A stretch of DNA of 64,000 nucleotides from Taibaiella koreensis (GCF_003545715.1 NZ_QVNU01000009.1:119407-183406); one strand, 5' to 3'. Positions 25,942 through 34,460 are shown, counted from the stretch's first letter. The notes: generated by a model from the letters alone, not told the origin. Numbers and translations: made by a program.

Positions 25942-28302
25942 TCAGATAAATTTCACCCTGATCTGAAGGTCGCTGTTCCGGCCTTTATCGTCGGTGCAGG
26001 AAACCTTGATGTTATTATCGGCGGGAATGAAGAACAGCTTCTCCTCTTTGGTACAACGGCCCAGGTAGCGATCGTTGATGTACCAGTACACAGTATGTAC
26101 ATCGCTACCGGCCGCACAGCTGAGCTGCAGCTGTTGCTTGCCTTTGTCTGTAATGAGATAAGTGGCGCCGCCGGTAAGCGAATTGATCACCGGCGCCCTG
26201 CCTTCAAAATAGCGGCTGCAGGCCGGATTGTGTTCCGGTACCTTATCGTAAGCGATATGCCGGCTTTCATAGAACGAAGCCAGCTCGGGATCGATATCGG
26301 GGAAGCTTTTGATCTTGTAGCCGGTTGGCGGCAGGCAGCTGGTACAATACGCAAATGTCTCGTCGGCTGACAGGTACACCTCCTTAAGGTGGCGGCAGGG
26401 CGCATTGTCCGAGATACCCGGCAGGTAGGTATCGCTAAGGGTGGTCGTGCAATAATCGCCAGGTACCTTGCCGCTCTCGGTGCATACCAGGCGGTAGGCG
26501 AGGTCGGTTGGCGCAGGTCGCCATTCTTCGTTGCCATTGCGGTCGATCGCGCCAAACAACTGGAACAGCAATGGCGTGGCCGTTCCCGCGCCATTGAGGT
26601 CCGGCGCACCCTGGCCCGAAAAATTGCCGATCCATACCGCAATGGTATACCGCTGGTTGTAGCCTATGCTCCAGGCATCGCGCCGTCCGTAAGAGGTGCC
26701 CGTCTTCCAGGCCACATGTGGTATATTGGCAGCGTTAGCAAAGTTATTAGGCAGGTCGGGGCGGCGCAGCTCCGAGAGGATCTGGCTCAGCATATAATTG
26801 GCGCCCGGGCTCAGCAGTCGTAGCGTATCTGTGTGCCTGGCGCTGTTGCTTTGTTTGTCGATACGCCATTGCAGCGGCCGGTACAAGCCTTCGTGGGCAA
26901 AGGTGCAATACAGGGCTGCCATCTCATCCAGCTGCACCCCGCAGCCGCCCAGGATCATAGAAAGGCCCAGTTTTTTGCGGCTGTCCCATACCGACCGGAA
27001 GCCCGCTGCATGCAATTCATTAATGAACACGGGCGTGCCCAGCGCATTCAGCAGCTTGACGGCAGGTATGTTCAGCGATTGTCTCAGGGCCTCTTCCACG
27101 GTTACCTTTCCCCTGAAATCGAGATCATAATTTTCTGGTGTATAGCCCTTCATGTCGATGGGTACATCGTTTATCACCGTTTTTGGCGTAGCCAGTCCCT
27201 TATCGAAAGCCAGCCCGTACAGCAAGGGCTTCAGGGCGCTGCCGGGGGAGCGCAGGGCCTGCACACCGTCGACCTGGCCGTGATGCTCTTTGTCAAAAAA
27301 GTCGGAGGAGCCGATATAGCCCTTGACCTGCCGGTCGCGGTTGTCGATCACGATCACTGCCGCATTGTGGATCTGGTGCAGCTTTAAGGCCGAAACATAT
27401 TGGGCAGCCAACTCTTCGGCTTTCCGCTGCAGACCGGCATCGATCGTAGCGGTAATATCGAGCACACCAGGATAGGCGCGTCGCAGCCGCAAAGCCATCT
27501 GCGGTGCAGTCCGCGGCGGATTGTGCCGGTAAGCATCGAGCGGTTCGGCCAGCGCATCCCGGATCACATCGGGTGCAAACAAGCCGGCTGCGCCAAAGCG
27601 TTCCAGCCACTTGTTGCGCACCGCCAGGATGCGGTTATTGTCCTTGCCTATAACCAGGGAGTTGGGACGGTTGGGGATCACACTTAGCGCCGTAAGCTCG
27701 GCCAGCGACAGCTGATCCGGCGTTTTGCCGAAATACAGCAGCGAAGCGGCTTTTACACCTTGTATATTGGAGCCGTAGGGTACCAGGTTCAGGTACAGCT
27801 GTAATATCTCGTCCTTGTTATAATGTCCTTCAAGCTGCAGGGCCCTGAACATTTCTATCAGCTTATTGCCATAGCTGCGTTTTTTGGGCGAAAGCAGGCG
27901 GGCCACCTGCATGGTGATCGTAGAAGCGCCTGAGGTCCGTTTCAGCCGGAATAGATTGTTCCAGCCGGCTCTTATTACGGCCAGGGGATTGATGCCGGCA
28001 TGCCGGTAAAAGTACTTGTCTTCTTTGAACACGATAGCCTGCCGCAACTCGGGTGTGATTTCATCCAGGGTAGTGAACATACGCCATTGCTGATCACGGG
28101 TGAGGAACATATATAAAGGCGTCCCATCTGCCGCCCGCACCAGCGGCGCATATTCAGGAGTTGGTTTTAACGGAAAGAGCACATCGAGCAAGGCAAACAG
28201 TGAACAGAGCGCGAGCACGATATGAAAGCCGCGTTTCAGAAAGCTTTTACGGGTAAGGCGATTGCGTAATCTTTTCAGCCGTTGCCGGATGTGAAGGGAC
28301 AT
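25942..28302 (-). CDS. pbpC: Penicillin-binding protein 1C
   Basis: A bifunctional class A penicillin-binding protein (786 residues) that polymerises and cross-links peptidoglycan in the periplasm. A short cytoplasmic start rich in Arg is followed by one membrane anchor (about residues 25-45). The GT51 domain has FKEDKYFYRHAGI (catalytic Glu about 94) and GASTITMQVARLL. The transpeptidase domain has SALK (SxxK) in RSPGSALKPLLYG, SLN in RQSLNIPAVKLL and KTGTSYGRRDAW. The last 90 residues are a BiPBP-type C-terminal domain, which separates PBP1C from other class A enzymes. The usual partner, an alpha-2-macroglobulin gene, is not in the window. Confidence 0.95.
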   Translation of the reverse strand: MSLHIRQRLKRLRNRLTRKSFLKRGFHIVLALCSLFALLDVLFPLKPTPEYAPLVRAADGTPLYMFLTRDQQWRMFTTLDEITPELRQAIVFKEDKYFYRHAGINPLAVIRAGWNNLFRLKRTSGASTITMQVARLLSPKKRSYGNKLIEMFRALQLEGHYNKDEILQLYLNLVPYGSNIQGVKAASLLYFGKTPDQLSLAELTALSVIPNRPNSLVIGKDNNRILAVRNKWLERFGAAGLFAPDVIRDALAEPLDAYRHNPPRTAPQMALRLRRAYPGVLDITATIDAGLQRKAEELAAQYVSALKLHQIHNAAVIVIDNRDRQVKGYIGSSDFFDKEHHGQVDGVQALRSPGSALKPLLYGLAFDKGLATPKTVINDVPIDMKGYTPENYDLDFRGKVTVEEALRQSLNIPAVKLLNALGTPVFINELHAAGFRSVWDSRKKLGLSMILGGCGVQLDEMAALYCTFAHEGLYRPLQWRIDKQSNSARHTDTLRLLSPGANYMLSQILSELRRPDLPNNFANAANIPHVAWKTGTSYGRRDAWSIGYNQRYTIAVWIGNFSGQGAPDLNGAGTATPLLFQLFGAIDRNGNEEWRPAPTDLAYRLVCTESGKVPGDYCTTTLSDTYLPGISDNAPCRHLKEVYLSADETFAYCTSCLPPTGYKIKSFPDIDPELASFYESRHIAYDKVPEHNPACSRYFEGRAPVINSLTGGATYLITDKGKQQLQLSCAAGSDVHTVYWYINDRYLGRCTKEEKLFFIPADNNIKVSCTDDKGRNSDLQIRVKFI

Positions 28303-28559
28303 AGATAAGGGCTCTTGACGAGGCGCGGGCTAAAGTTACGGATTTCCCGGCGGGATGCGGCAGCGCGGGCCGTATTTTGCGCCAAGGCTCTTCCAGGCAC
28401 CCAATTCAGATTATTTAAGAATTTAGTTCGTTGTTTTAAAATAGAAAACATATAGTATAATATCGTTAATTAATGTTAAAATTAGTGTGCAGTCGCCGGA
28501 AGCGCATTACATTTATTCATTGATATTAATTAAAATTGTTAACCTTAATGAAGATTTCT

Positions 28560-29633
28560 ATGAAGAAAACCGTACTCAGCGCATTGGCATGTGGCCTTGC
28601 TTTTGGCCTCTATGCCCAAACACCGCAGCAGAAAACCCGTTCCGTTGTCTTTTTATTTAGTGAAACATGGTGCGGACCTTGCGGCGCATATGGCAAGCCT
28701 GCCGCGGAGCAATTGAAAGCCGACCTCGCCACCAGCGACAAAGGATATATCATCGGCGTAAAGACTTCCAGTACCCCTTCTTCCATCAATGCCACGGGCG
28801 GTAATGCACTGGCGGATAATTATGGCGTAGAATCCGTGCCTTCGTTTTATATCAATAAAGGTTCGGTTGAAGGATCACTAAGCGCCAGCCCAACGGCCAC
28901 CTCGCAGGACATCGTAGGTAAGGTTACCACTGCCAACAGCACCGCAGCTGTTGCCAGCGCTGCGGCCAATATATCGGTTGCCGGTACAACGATCACGGTA
29001 ACTGCCAAAGCCAAATTCTGGACGGCCGCCAGCGGGCAGTATTACATGACGGTATTGCTTGCCGAAGATGAGGTTGAAGCCGCTCAGAATGGCGTATCCG
29101 GGGGCCCTGCCAAGCATCCGTACGTATTGCGGGGCGCAATGGCAACAACCGGCACCGAACTGGCGAGCACTCCATGGGGCGAGCAGATCGGAACGGCATC
29201 CACCGCCGCTAATGCCGAATTTTCGAAGACCTTTAAAGTGAGCATCAAATCTGATTGGAACAAGACCAAACTATCTGCTTTTGTGGTCCTCTTTAAAATG
29301 AACAATGGTAAATATGAGGTAATCAATGCCGAAAAGGCGAAGGCAGCCACCACAGGTATCGATAAGCTGGAAGGTGTAGCCAAAGCTTCGATCTATCCCA
29401 ATCCGGCATCGCAGACCGCAACCCTGTCTATTTCAGCTACTGCGCAGCAGCAGGTCGCTATTCATATCACCGATATGCTGGGCCGCACTACCTATGCCAG
29501 CGAGAACAATAACCTGGTTCAGGGCGAGAACAGCTTTACCTTGCCGTTGAATGCTATGGAGGCCGGACTTTACAATGTAGTCATCAGTAGCAAGGATGGC
29601 CGTTTGGTACAACGCCTTTCCGTAACCCGGTAA
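28560..29633 (+). CDS. T9SS-sorted thioredoxin-fold (Omp28-like) protein
   Basis: A secreted protein of 357 residues. The start at 28560 gives a clean signal peptide (MKKTVLSALACGLAFGLYAQ); an in-frame ATG at 28548 would add four residues. The N-terminal half has a thioredoxin-like CxxC motif in SETWCGPCGAYGKPAAEQL, then YGVESVPSFYINKG with the cis-Pro position. The middle is beta-rich, like Omp28-related proteins. The end, from ASIYPNPASQTATL to RLSVTR, is a type A T9SS sorting domain. It probably acts at the cell surface in thiol exchange, but the substrate is unknown. It is divergent from pbpC. Confidence 0.87.
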   Translation: MKKTVLSALACGLAFGLYAQTPQQKTRSVVFLFSETWCGPCGAYGKPAAEQLKADLATSDKGYIIGVKTSSTPSSINATGGNALADNYGVESVPSFYINKGSVEGSLSASPTATSQDIVGKVTTANSTAAVASAAANISVAGTTITVTAKAKFWTAASGQYYMTVLLAEDEVEAAQNGVSGGPAKHPYVLRGAMATTGTELASTPWGEQIGTASTAANAEFSKTFKVSIKSDWNKTKLSAFVVLFKMNNGKYEVINAEKAKAATTGIDKLEGVAKASIYPNPASQTATLSISATAQQQVAIHITDMLGRTTYASENNNLVQGENSFTLPLNAMEAGLYNVVISSKDGRLVQRLSVTR

Positions 29634-30088
29634 AGTTTAATGACTATCCCGGTATAGGAAATAAATACCCTCCGGTCCCTAAACCCATCGAAAGGGCAGC
29701 ATGATACCACCGGTAGGCGGTATCATGGATCGAGTTATTTAAATATTTCCTGTATCGGGATATCAAATAAGATCGTATTGCAGAGACTCCCCTCCGGGGA
29801 ACCTATACCGGGACTGGCTAATCAGTGCTGTAAGCTTCCTGCCTCTGGTGGGAAGCTTATTGTTTTTTGAGCAAGGGATGTCGACAGCCGTATACGGCGA
29901 ATCTTGTCCCCAATGTTTGGCTGTGATAGGAAAAGGCCAGGCAAAAATAAAAGCTGCCCGGAGGACAGCTTTTAGCGAATCGAACCACACGCTTAACCGG
30001 TGCAAAGGTAGAAAGCATACCCTGTGCTGCTTGTCATAGACAAGCTACGGCCGCTGTCATCTTTGCCGGATAATGTGGCCTTGCCCGG
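29634..30088. other. Intergenic region between convergent genes
   Basis: About 455 bp without a gene. It holds a hairpin ATGATACC/GGTATCAT (29701-29726) without a U-run and the terminator-like hairpin at 29949-29973. A fragment similar to a tRNA T-loop near 29976 does not fold into a tRNA. Confidence 0.55.
29949..29973. terminator. Terminator-like hairpin
   Basis: AAAAGCTG and CAGCTTTT form the outer stem, with CC/GG pairs inside and an A-run and T-run on the flanks. Between two convergent genes it could end transcription in both directions. Confidence 0.55.
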
Positions 30089-30961
30089 TTAAGGTATTTG
30101 CGCAATGATCTCCAGTGATTTCCGTATCATATGGTCGATGGCCGAAGGCGCATCTTTTGAAAAGGTCTTTGCCTGGCGGTTGGCTACGATCGTGTTGATC
30201 GAAAGGCAATGATGGCCCATCAGCTTGCCGAGGCCGTAGATCGCCGATGTTTCCATTTCGAAGTTGGTGATCCGGTGCATGCCGCTGCTAAAAGTGGAGA
30301 GCGTATCAACCAGGGTAGGGAAGGCGAGCGGAAGCCGGAGCCGCCGGCCCTGCGGCGCATAAAAGCCCGGGCAGGTGACGGTGATACCATGCGTATAGCC
30401 CTCGCCGAAATGATTGAGCAGGCGCACGGAACCTTCGGCGACATAAGGCTGGATCGGATTGCCGGAAAGTAGTGTATGGTTCTGGAAATCCTTCAGCATA
30501 TACGCCTCATCGGCATTGTTCTCAAACCGGTAGTAATGCAAAAGGTTATCGAGCCCTATACCGAAAGTAGAAGCGACCAGGCTATCGACAGGCAGATCTT
30601 CCTGGAGAGAGCCGGAAGTGCCCAGGCGGATAATATTGAGCGCCTGGATCTCTTCTTTCGGCATCCGGCTTGCGAAGTCGATATTGACCAGGGCATCGAG
30701 CTCGTTCAGTGTAATGTCGATATTATCGGGACCAATGCCGCTGCTCACCACGCTCAGGCGTTTGCTGCCGATATAGCCGGTATGCGTTACAAATTCGCGA
30801 TGGGCTTTCCGGTGCTCTATACGGTCAAAATATTTTGATACTTCGGGTACGCGACCTGGATCGCCTACCGTGATCACCGTATGGGCGATCTCATCGGGAT
30901 GTACGTCGAGGTGGTAAATGCAGCCCGAATCGGTAATGATCAGTTCTGAATGGCCTATCAT
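30089..30961 (-). CDS. Nucleoside phosphorylase (uridine phosphorylase-like)
   Basis: A 290-residue cytoplasmic enzyme of the PNP/UDP family that splits nucleosides with phosphate to ribose-1-phosphate and a base. Motifs: ITVGDPGRVPEVSKYFD (phosphate site), VVSSGIGPDNIDITLNEL, IRLGTSGSLQ and NFEMETSAIYGLGKLMGH (ribose-binding Glu-Met-Glu). The ATG at 30961 is preferred (MIGHSELIITDSG), since the 14 residues upstream (MNVYLNLQISLLLS) are outside the family pattern. Base preference cannot be fixed; uridine is the best guess. It is divergent from tRNA-Cys. Confidence 0.88.
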   Translation of the reverse strand: MIGHSELIITDSGCIYHLDVHPDEIAHTVITVGDPGRVPEVSKYFDRIEHRKAHREFVTHTGYIGSKRLSVVSSGIGPDNIDITLNELDALVNIDFASRMPKEEIQALNIIRLGTSGSLQEDLPVDSLVASTFGIGLDNLLHYYRFENNADEAYMLKDFQNHTLLSGNPIQPYVAEGSVRLLNHFGEGYTHGITVTCPGFYAPQGRRLRLPLAFPTLVDTLSTFSSGMHRITNFEMETSAIYGLGKLMGHHCLSINTIVANRQAKTFSKDAPSAIDHMIRKSLEIIAQIP

Positions 30962-31142
30962 GGACAGTAAAAGAGAAATTTGGAGGTTAAGATAAACGTT
31001 CAAAGTACGTAAATATCCATTACGGCATAATCAGTAGAGATTACGCCTTTATTATCATTGAAAGATGAGCTTAAAGAATATTTGTAAAACTGTTTGGAAA
31101 GTGTCTATTCTTAATTACCTTTGCCAACCTTCCAAGGAACAG

Positions 31143-31216
31143 GGTATCGTGGCCGAGTGGCTAGGCTCAGCTCTGCAAAAGCTGCTACAGCGGTTCGAAT
31201 CCGCTCGATACCTCCA
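31143..31216 (+). tRNA. tRNA-Cys (anticodon GCA), CCA encoded
   Basis: A full cloverleaf can be drawn. Acceptor stem GGTATCG with CGATACC, D-arm around GCCGAGTGGCTAGGC, anticodon stem CAGCT/AGCTG enclosing loop CTGCAAA (anticodon GCA), T-arm AGCGG-TTCGAAT-CCGCT. U73 is the discriminator base, an identity element of tRNA-Cys, and CCA is encoded in the DNA. Confidence 0.96.
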
Positions 31217-31225
31217 GGTAAAAAT

Positions 31226-31254
31226 ATCCCGCTGGTCTATCCGGCGGGATTTTT
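31226..31254 (+). terminator. Terminator of tRNA-Cys
   Basis: ATCCCGCTGG pairs with CCGGCGGGAT (one G-T pair), loop TCTAT, followed by TTTT. It starts 10 bp after the tRNA. Confidence 0.85.
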
Positions 31255-31271
31255 AGTAGCAAAATTTTATC

Positions 31272-31299
31272 CACCTGCAACTTAGTAATGTTGCAGGTG
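31272..31299 (+). promoter_or_regulatory. Perfect hairpin in the smpB upstream region
   Basis: CACCTGCAAC and GTTGCAGGTG form a perfect 10-bp stem with an 8-nt loop, 61 bp before smpB. There is only a weak T-rich tail (TTAATAA). It may be a second terminator or part of the smpB leader. Confidence 0.5.
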
Positions 31300-31360
31300 T
31301 TAATAATGGGCTTTAAACGTTAAGAAAGCCCGAAAAAACAGCAAGATCCCACAAATACCC

Positions 31361-31828
31361 ATGGCTAAACCCAATAGCACATCCGGCAAAGGCGTCTATC
31401 TGAGAAATAAGCCTGCAACCTTCGAATACAGCATCGAAGACAAGCTTACTGCAGGTATTGTACTGACCGGTTCGGAGATCAAGTCGGTAAGGATGGGTAA
31501 AGTGAGCTTCAACGACAGCTATTGCTTTTTTCATAAAGACGAGCTGTGGATCAGGAGTCTTCATATCGCCGAATATGTCAACGCGGGCTACGCCGGTCAT
31601 GATCCTACACGGGAACGGAAGCTGCTGCTCAACCGCAAAGAAATACGGAAATGGCAGCAGAAGATCAAGGAAAAAGGCTTTACCATTGTTCCGCTATCGA
31701 TCTACATCAACGAGAACGGTTTCGCCAAATTGGATATCGGTCTCGGAAGAGGCAAAAAGCTCTACGACAAGCGGGAGACCATCAAGAACCGCGAGGCCGA
31801 ACGGAATATGAAAAGCGGGGAATGGTAA
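31361..31828 (+). CDS. smpB: SsrA-binding protein SmpB
   Basis: The 155-residue partner of tmRNA in trans-translation, which rescues stalled ribosomes. Family motifs are all present: YSIEDKLTAGIVLTGSEIKS, VSFNDSYCFF, LHIAEYVNAGYAGHDPTRERKLLL, GFTIVPLSIYINENGFAKLDIGLGRGKKLYDKR and the basic tail EAERNMKSGEW. The ssrA gene was not found in this window. It is a single gene following tRNA-Cys. Confidence 0.97.
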   Translation: MAKPNSTSGKGVYLRNKPATFEYSIEDKLTAGIVLTGSEIKSVRMGKVSFNDSYCFFHKDELWIRSLHIAEYVNAGYAGHDPTRERKLLLNRKEIRKWQQKIKEKGFTIVPLSIYINENGFAKLDIGLGRGKKLYDKRETIKNREAERNMKSGEW

Positions 31829-31832
31829 TACA

Positions 31833-31876
31833 ATCAAATTGATCTGATAAATTATTATCAAATTGATAAATTATTT
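31833..31876. repeat. AT-rich tandem direct repeat
   Basis: ATCAAATTGAT occurs at 31833 and again 24 bp later; GATAAATTATT follows each copy (31846, 31865). It directly follows smpB. Confidence 0.55.
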
Positions 31877-31968
31877 ATTGTCTTCCTGTTGAACATCTGT
31901 TTTGGGTATATTAACAATCTGTTGTAATCTTATTATCGTTTTCTTTGTAAGGTTTTTTTCGGAAGAAG

Positions 31969-31992
31969 TTTATTTTTGGCACAAATTTTGTG
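31969..31992 (+). promoter_or_regulatory. Conserved promoter-like block (copy 1)
   Basis: TTTATTTTTGGCACA, then AATTTTGTG. Three readings are possible: a sigma-54 site (GG and G 11 bp apart, but GT instead of GC), a TAnnTTTG -7 box (TATTTTTG), or an operator with inverted halves CACAAA/TTTGTG. A near copy lies at 43056-43080. The lipoprotein gene starts at 32139. Confidence 0.45.
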
Positions 31993-32138
31993 TAGCTACA
32001 TAGCGGTACAAGGCGTTTGAAAATCAATAGGAAGTCTGCTCGTTGTCCTATAGTCGTTGAGGAAACATCCCCGGCACAATGCTTTTGTAAATACCAACAA
32101 AAAATACGAAACAATAAACACTTACAAAAACAAAAATT

Positions 32139-32597
32139 ATGAAAAAAGCACGTCTGATCTTAACTGCCTCCTTGTTATCCATAGGCACTTTCTCTGCGGT
32201 AACATTTTCTTCCTGCTCGAAAGATGACACTTGTCAGGTAGGCTATGAAGGAAAAGATTGTAAAACCCTGAGCCGCGATAAGTTCGTTGGGCAGTGGAAA
32301 GGTCAGGAGCAATGTACACAGGGCGATGACGAATACGTAATTACCCTTACTGCTAGCAGCAGCAGCGATGTGAAGCTGGTGTATACCAATGTGTATAATC
32401 AGGCCTTCACTGCTACCGGTACCATGACGGGTACTAATGGCTTCTCTTTTGAAGGCAACGGTATCGGTACCGGCGGCGCTACGGTTACCTTCAACGGTGT
32501 CGGCAGCCTGGATCAAAGCACAGGTCAGTTGACGATCACTTATACGATCAGCGGCTTAACTACCAACAGCTGCACCTTTAAGGGTACAAAGCTGTAA
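32139..32597 (+). CDS. Putative lipoprotein with EGF-like turn
   Basis: A 152-residue lipoprotein. The signal peptide ends in a lipobox (TFSSC, Cys about 26). A short Cys-containing stretch CQVGYEGKDCKT resembles the end of an EGF-like module, as often seen at the N-terminus of small Bacteroidota lipoproteins. The rest is a beta-rich domain (VGQWKGQEQCTQGDDEYVIT, then alternating Thr/Gly strands) that fits a lipocalin-like calycin barrel; this is inference. It is a single gene with a strong terminator downstream. Function unknown. Confidence 0.8.
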   Translation: MKKARLILTASLLSIGTFSAVTFSSCSKDDTCQVGYEGKDCKTLSRDKFVGQWKGQEQCTQGDDEYVITLTASSSSDVKLVYTNVYNQAFTATGTMTGTNGFSFEGNGIGTGGATVTFNGVGSLDQSTGQLTITYTISGLTTNSCTFKGTKL

Positions 32598-32622
32598 GAA
32601 TATCTGGATTTAGTCCATTAGC

Positions 32623-32649
32623 AAAGGGCAGCCATACAGGCTGCCCTTT
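32623..32649 (+). terminator. Terminator of the lipoprotein gene
   Basis: AAAGGGCAGCC and GGCTGCCCTTT form a perfect 11-bp stem with loop ATACA, 25 bp after the stop codon. Confidence 0.8.
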
Positions 32650-32670
32650 GCCGTTACGCCTGTGAATGCA

Positions 32671-32707
32671 AAAAGGGGCTGTCCGTATTTTTTGGACAGC
32701 CCCTTTT
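32671..32707. repeat. Palindromic element / bidirectional terminator, copy 2 (inverted)
   Basis: AAAAGGGGCTGTCC, loop GTATTTTTT, GGACAGCCCCTTTT. Stem and loop are the reverse complement of the element at 20676, with one extra T in the loop. It also serves as end of the convergent gene at 32729. Confidence 0.75.
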
Positions 32708-32728
32708 TATAGCAGGTTTAGAAACGGC

Positions 32729-33169
32729 TTACATTTTAGGCTTACCGCGACCAATCGTATTGTTATCTTCTTTTTTAGGCTGGTTGTCGCCCATGGCAGG
32801 TTTGCCTCTGCCGATAGTGGCCGGTTCGCTACTTTCTTCTACATTCTCTTTTTTAGTAGTTGTTTTCTTAATACCGCCGTTGCCGCTTTTCTTAATAACA
32901 GTAGTGGTGGTGCTGGACGATTTTTTCGTTGCTGCAATTACCGAATCGATTACGCGCAGGGAGTCGGCCTTGCGGGCCTCGTCGGCAGCCTTGGCATTGA
33001 TGGCAGAGTCATTTTGTGCTTTAAGCGCAGCCGCGGCAGAGTCGGTCTTCGCAGTCGTGATAGAATCCAGCTGGGCTTTCGTGTAAGAACCTTCTTGGTT
33101 GTTACCGCCGTTACAGGCTGCAAAGGCTACAGCTGTTGCAGCAGCTAAAATCAAAAGGCGTTGTTTCAT
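32729..33169 (-). CDS. Low-complexity lipoprotein with two TIGRGKP motifs
   Basis: A 146-residue putative lipoprotein with signal peptide and lipobox (VAFAAC, Cys about 19). The mature part is of low complexity: Ala/Asp/Ser/Lys-rich helix (LDSITTAKTDSAAAALKAQ), a Ser/Thr/Lys linker, then TIGRGKP twice, near residue 118 and at the C-terminus (TIGRGKPKM). It contains no recognised domain. The repeated short motif in a disordered tail could be a binding or sorting signal. It is convergent with the lipoprotein gene at 32139 and divergent from the gene at 33354. Function unknown. Confidence 0.75.
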   Translation of the reverse strand: MKQRLLILAAATAVAFAACNGGNNQEGSYTKAQLDSITTAKTDSAAAALKAQNDSAINAKAADEARKADSLRVIDSVIAATKKSSSTTTTVIKKSGNGGIKKTTTKKENVEESSEPATIGRGKPAMGDNQPKKEDNNTIGRGKPKM

Positions 33170-33353
33170 AAACAGTTGTTTTTTGTTAGACGTTGTATAG
33201 CAAAAATAATACCAATTATTTAGGGAATGAAAGAATAAGCACGAAAGTTTGGATAAAATACATTAAAGTATTTCTAAAAGAACAGCAACGGGCTATAAAG
33301 GACTTATGGAATAGGTAGCGTTGTGCATCATTACAAGAAAAACAGCAGAATAT

Positions 33354-33911
33354 ATGGCAATAATACGACTTCCCGAACCCTGTAGCCAGTCCTGGGAGGA
33401 GATGAAACCGACCGAAGGCGGCCGTTTTTGTGGCAAATGCTGTCATACGGTGATTGATTTTACGCAATGGGAACCGGAAACCGTGTTGGCTTACCTGCGG
33501 GAACACAAGGGAGCATGCGGCCGTTTTCGCAGCGACCAGCTTGACCGTTCCCTGCCCGAACCCGAAGTATTTGTGATGCAGCTCAACCGGTCGCCGCTTT
33601 CCTTCCCTGCCCGCATTGCGGTTCTTGTGGTATTCGTATTCGCGATCCTGGCCGGCTCCTGCGCCGATAAACCAAATGAAAAGCCTCCTGTTAACGAAGC
33701 GCCGGCCCAGCAACAACTAACGGGAGCGCCGGCGTATACACCATTGCCCGGGAAAGACACGCTGCCGCTGCCTATTCGAAAGCCCAAAATAAAGACCGTT
33801 GTGCCGGAAGCTCCGGTCATCGTTATACCTGATCAGTCGATGGGTGGCGTGCCGGTTATCGAGGAAGAGCCGGTAATAAAGCCTGCAGACAGCTGCGGAG
33901 GGCTGCAATAA
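33354..33911 (+). CDS. Membrane protein with N-terminal four-Cys domain
   Basis: A 185-residue protein. The start at 33354 (MAIIRLPEPCSQSW) is chosen since the four-Cys region begins there; 11 extra residues from 33321 are possible. About residues 1-75 form a small domain with PEPC, GGRFCGKCCHTVIDFTQW and ACGRF. This resembles the small Cys-containing domain found at the N-terminus of many Bacteroidota TonB-like and carboxypeptidase-like proteins. Then follow one hydrophobic segment (IAVLVVFVFAILAGSC) and a Pro-rich tail. The tail would lie in the periplasm and is TonB-like in composition, but no TonB domain is present. Function unknown. Confidence 0.75.
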   Translation: MAIIRLPEPCSQSWEEMKPTEGGRFCGKCCHTVIDFTQWEPETVLAYLREHKGACGRFRSDQLDRSLPEPEVFVMQLNRSPLSFPARIAVLVVFVFAILAGSCADKPNEKPPVNEAPAQQQLTGAPAYTPLPGKDTLPLPIRKPKIKTVVPEAPVIVIPDQSMGGVPVIEEEPVIKPADSCGGLQ

Positions 33912-33975
33912 CTTATACGAATATGGCGCCGCGGCACCACATCTGCCCCTAAACCGCGGCGGATTTATATTCTCC

Positions 33976-34006
33976 TTTTACAGTACCCGCAGGTAGCCTA
34001 AGTTTG
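33976..34006 (+). promoter_or_regulatory. Bacteroidota-type promoter candidate
   Basis: TTTT, 19 bp, TAAGTTTG: matches TTTG-N19-TAnnTTTG apart from one base in the -33 element. The predicted start of transcription is about 30 bp before the ATG at 34044. Confidence 0.5.
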
Positions 34007-34043
34007 TAATACCAAATATAACAGTAATTAATCCAACGAAAAG

Positions 34044-34460
34044 ATGAAGGTTCAGAATCCGCAAAGCAAGCCCCTGCAGGAAGTATTGTCACGCCTGGCC
34101 TCCAAATACCCGGGCGCCGAGATCAAAAAGCCGTTCCTCACGCCGAGAACGATCATTGCTCCGAGCGACAATTTCAAGTTCCTGGTACGGGACCGTTCCC
34201 AGTTCTTCAAGGTCGACTTTACACCGCCGGTGCTGTGGATCATTGCTGCAATCGTATTGAGCTCGGTAATGGTCTCGGCCATCCTGAGCCTCATTTATGG
34301 CCAGTTTGTTTTTGGCTTTGGTGGCGTGCTGTGGATATTGCTCAGCCTGGTTATTGTAAAGGCAATATTCAAGAGCCGGAACAAGGCAAAATTCGATGCT
34401 TTCTACGCCGATCTGCAGCATGCTGTAAACAGCAGCGACGATTCTTCCCAGATATTTTAG
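34044..34460 (+). CDS. Small membrane protein, unknown
   Basis: A 138-residue protein with a soluble N-terminal part (VLSRLASKYPGAEIKKPFL, possibly facing the cytoplasm) and two hydrophobic segments (LWIIAAIVLSSVMVSAILSLI and VLWILLSLVIVKAIF), then a short charged tail. The family is not recognised. It begins a set of three small forward genes (34044, 34497, 34934) with 30-40 bp gaps, which may form an operon behind the promoter at 33976. Confidence 0.75.
   Translation: MKVQNPQSKPLQEVLSRLASKYPGAEIKKPFLTPRTIIAPSDNFKFLVRDRSQFFKVDFTPPVLWIIAAIVLSSVMVSAILSLIYGQFVFGFGGVLWILLSLVIVKAIFKSRNKAKFDAFYADLQHAVNSSDDSSQIF

Larger units (their letters stand above)
31829..32138. other. AT-rich intergenic region with direct repeats and a promoter block
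   Basis: 310 bp without a gene. It holds two direct copies of ATCAAATTGAT (31833-31843 and 31857-31867), each followed by GATAAATTATT, and the promoter-like block at 31969-31992 that recurs at 43056. Confidence 0.6.

Noticed and set aside
29949..30060. T-loop-like sequence (GGTTCGATTC on the reverse strand), possible tRNA
   Set aside because: The T-stem does not pair, and no D-arm, anticodon arm or acceptor stem can be placed.
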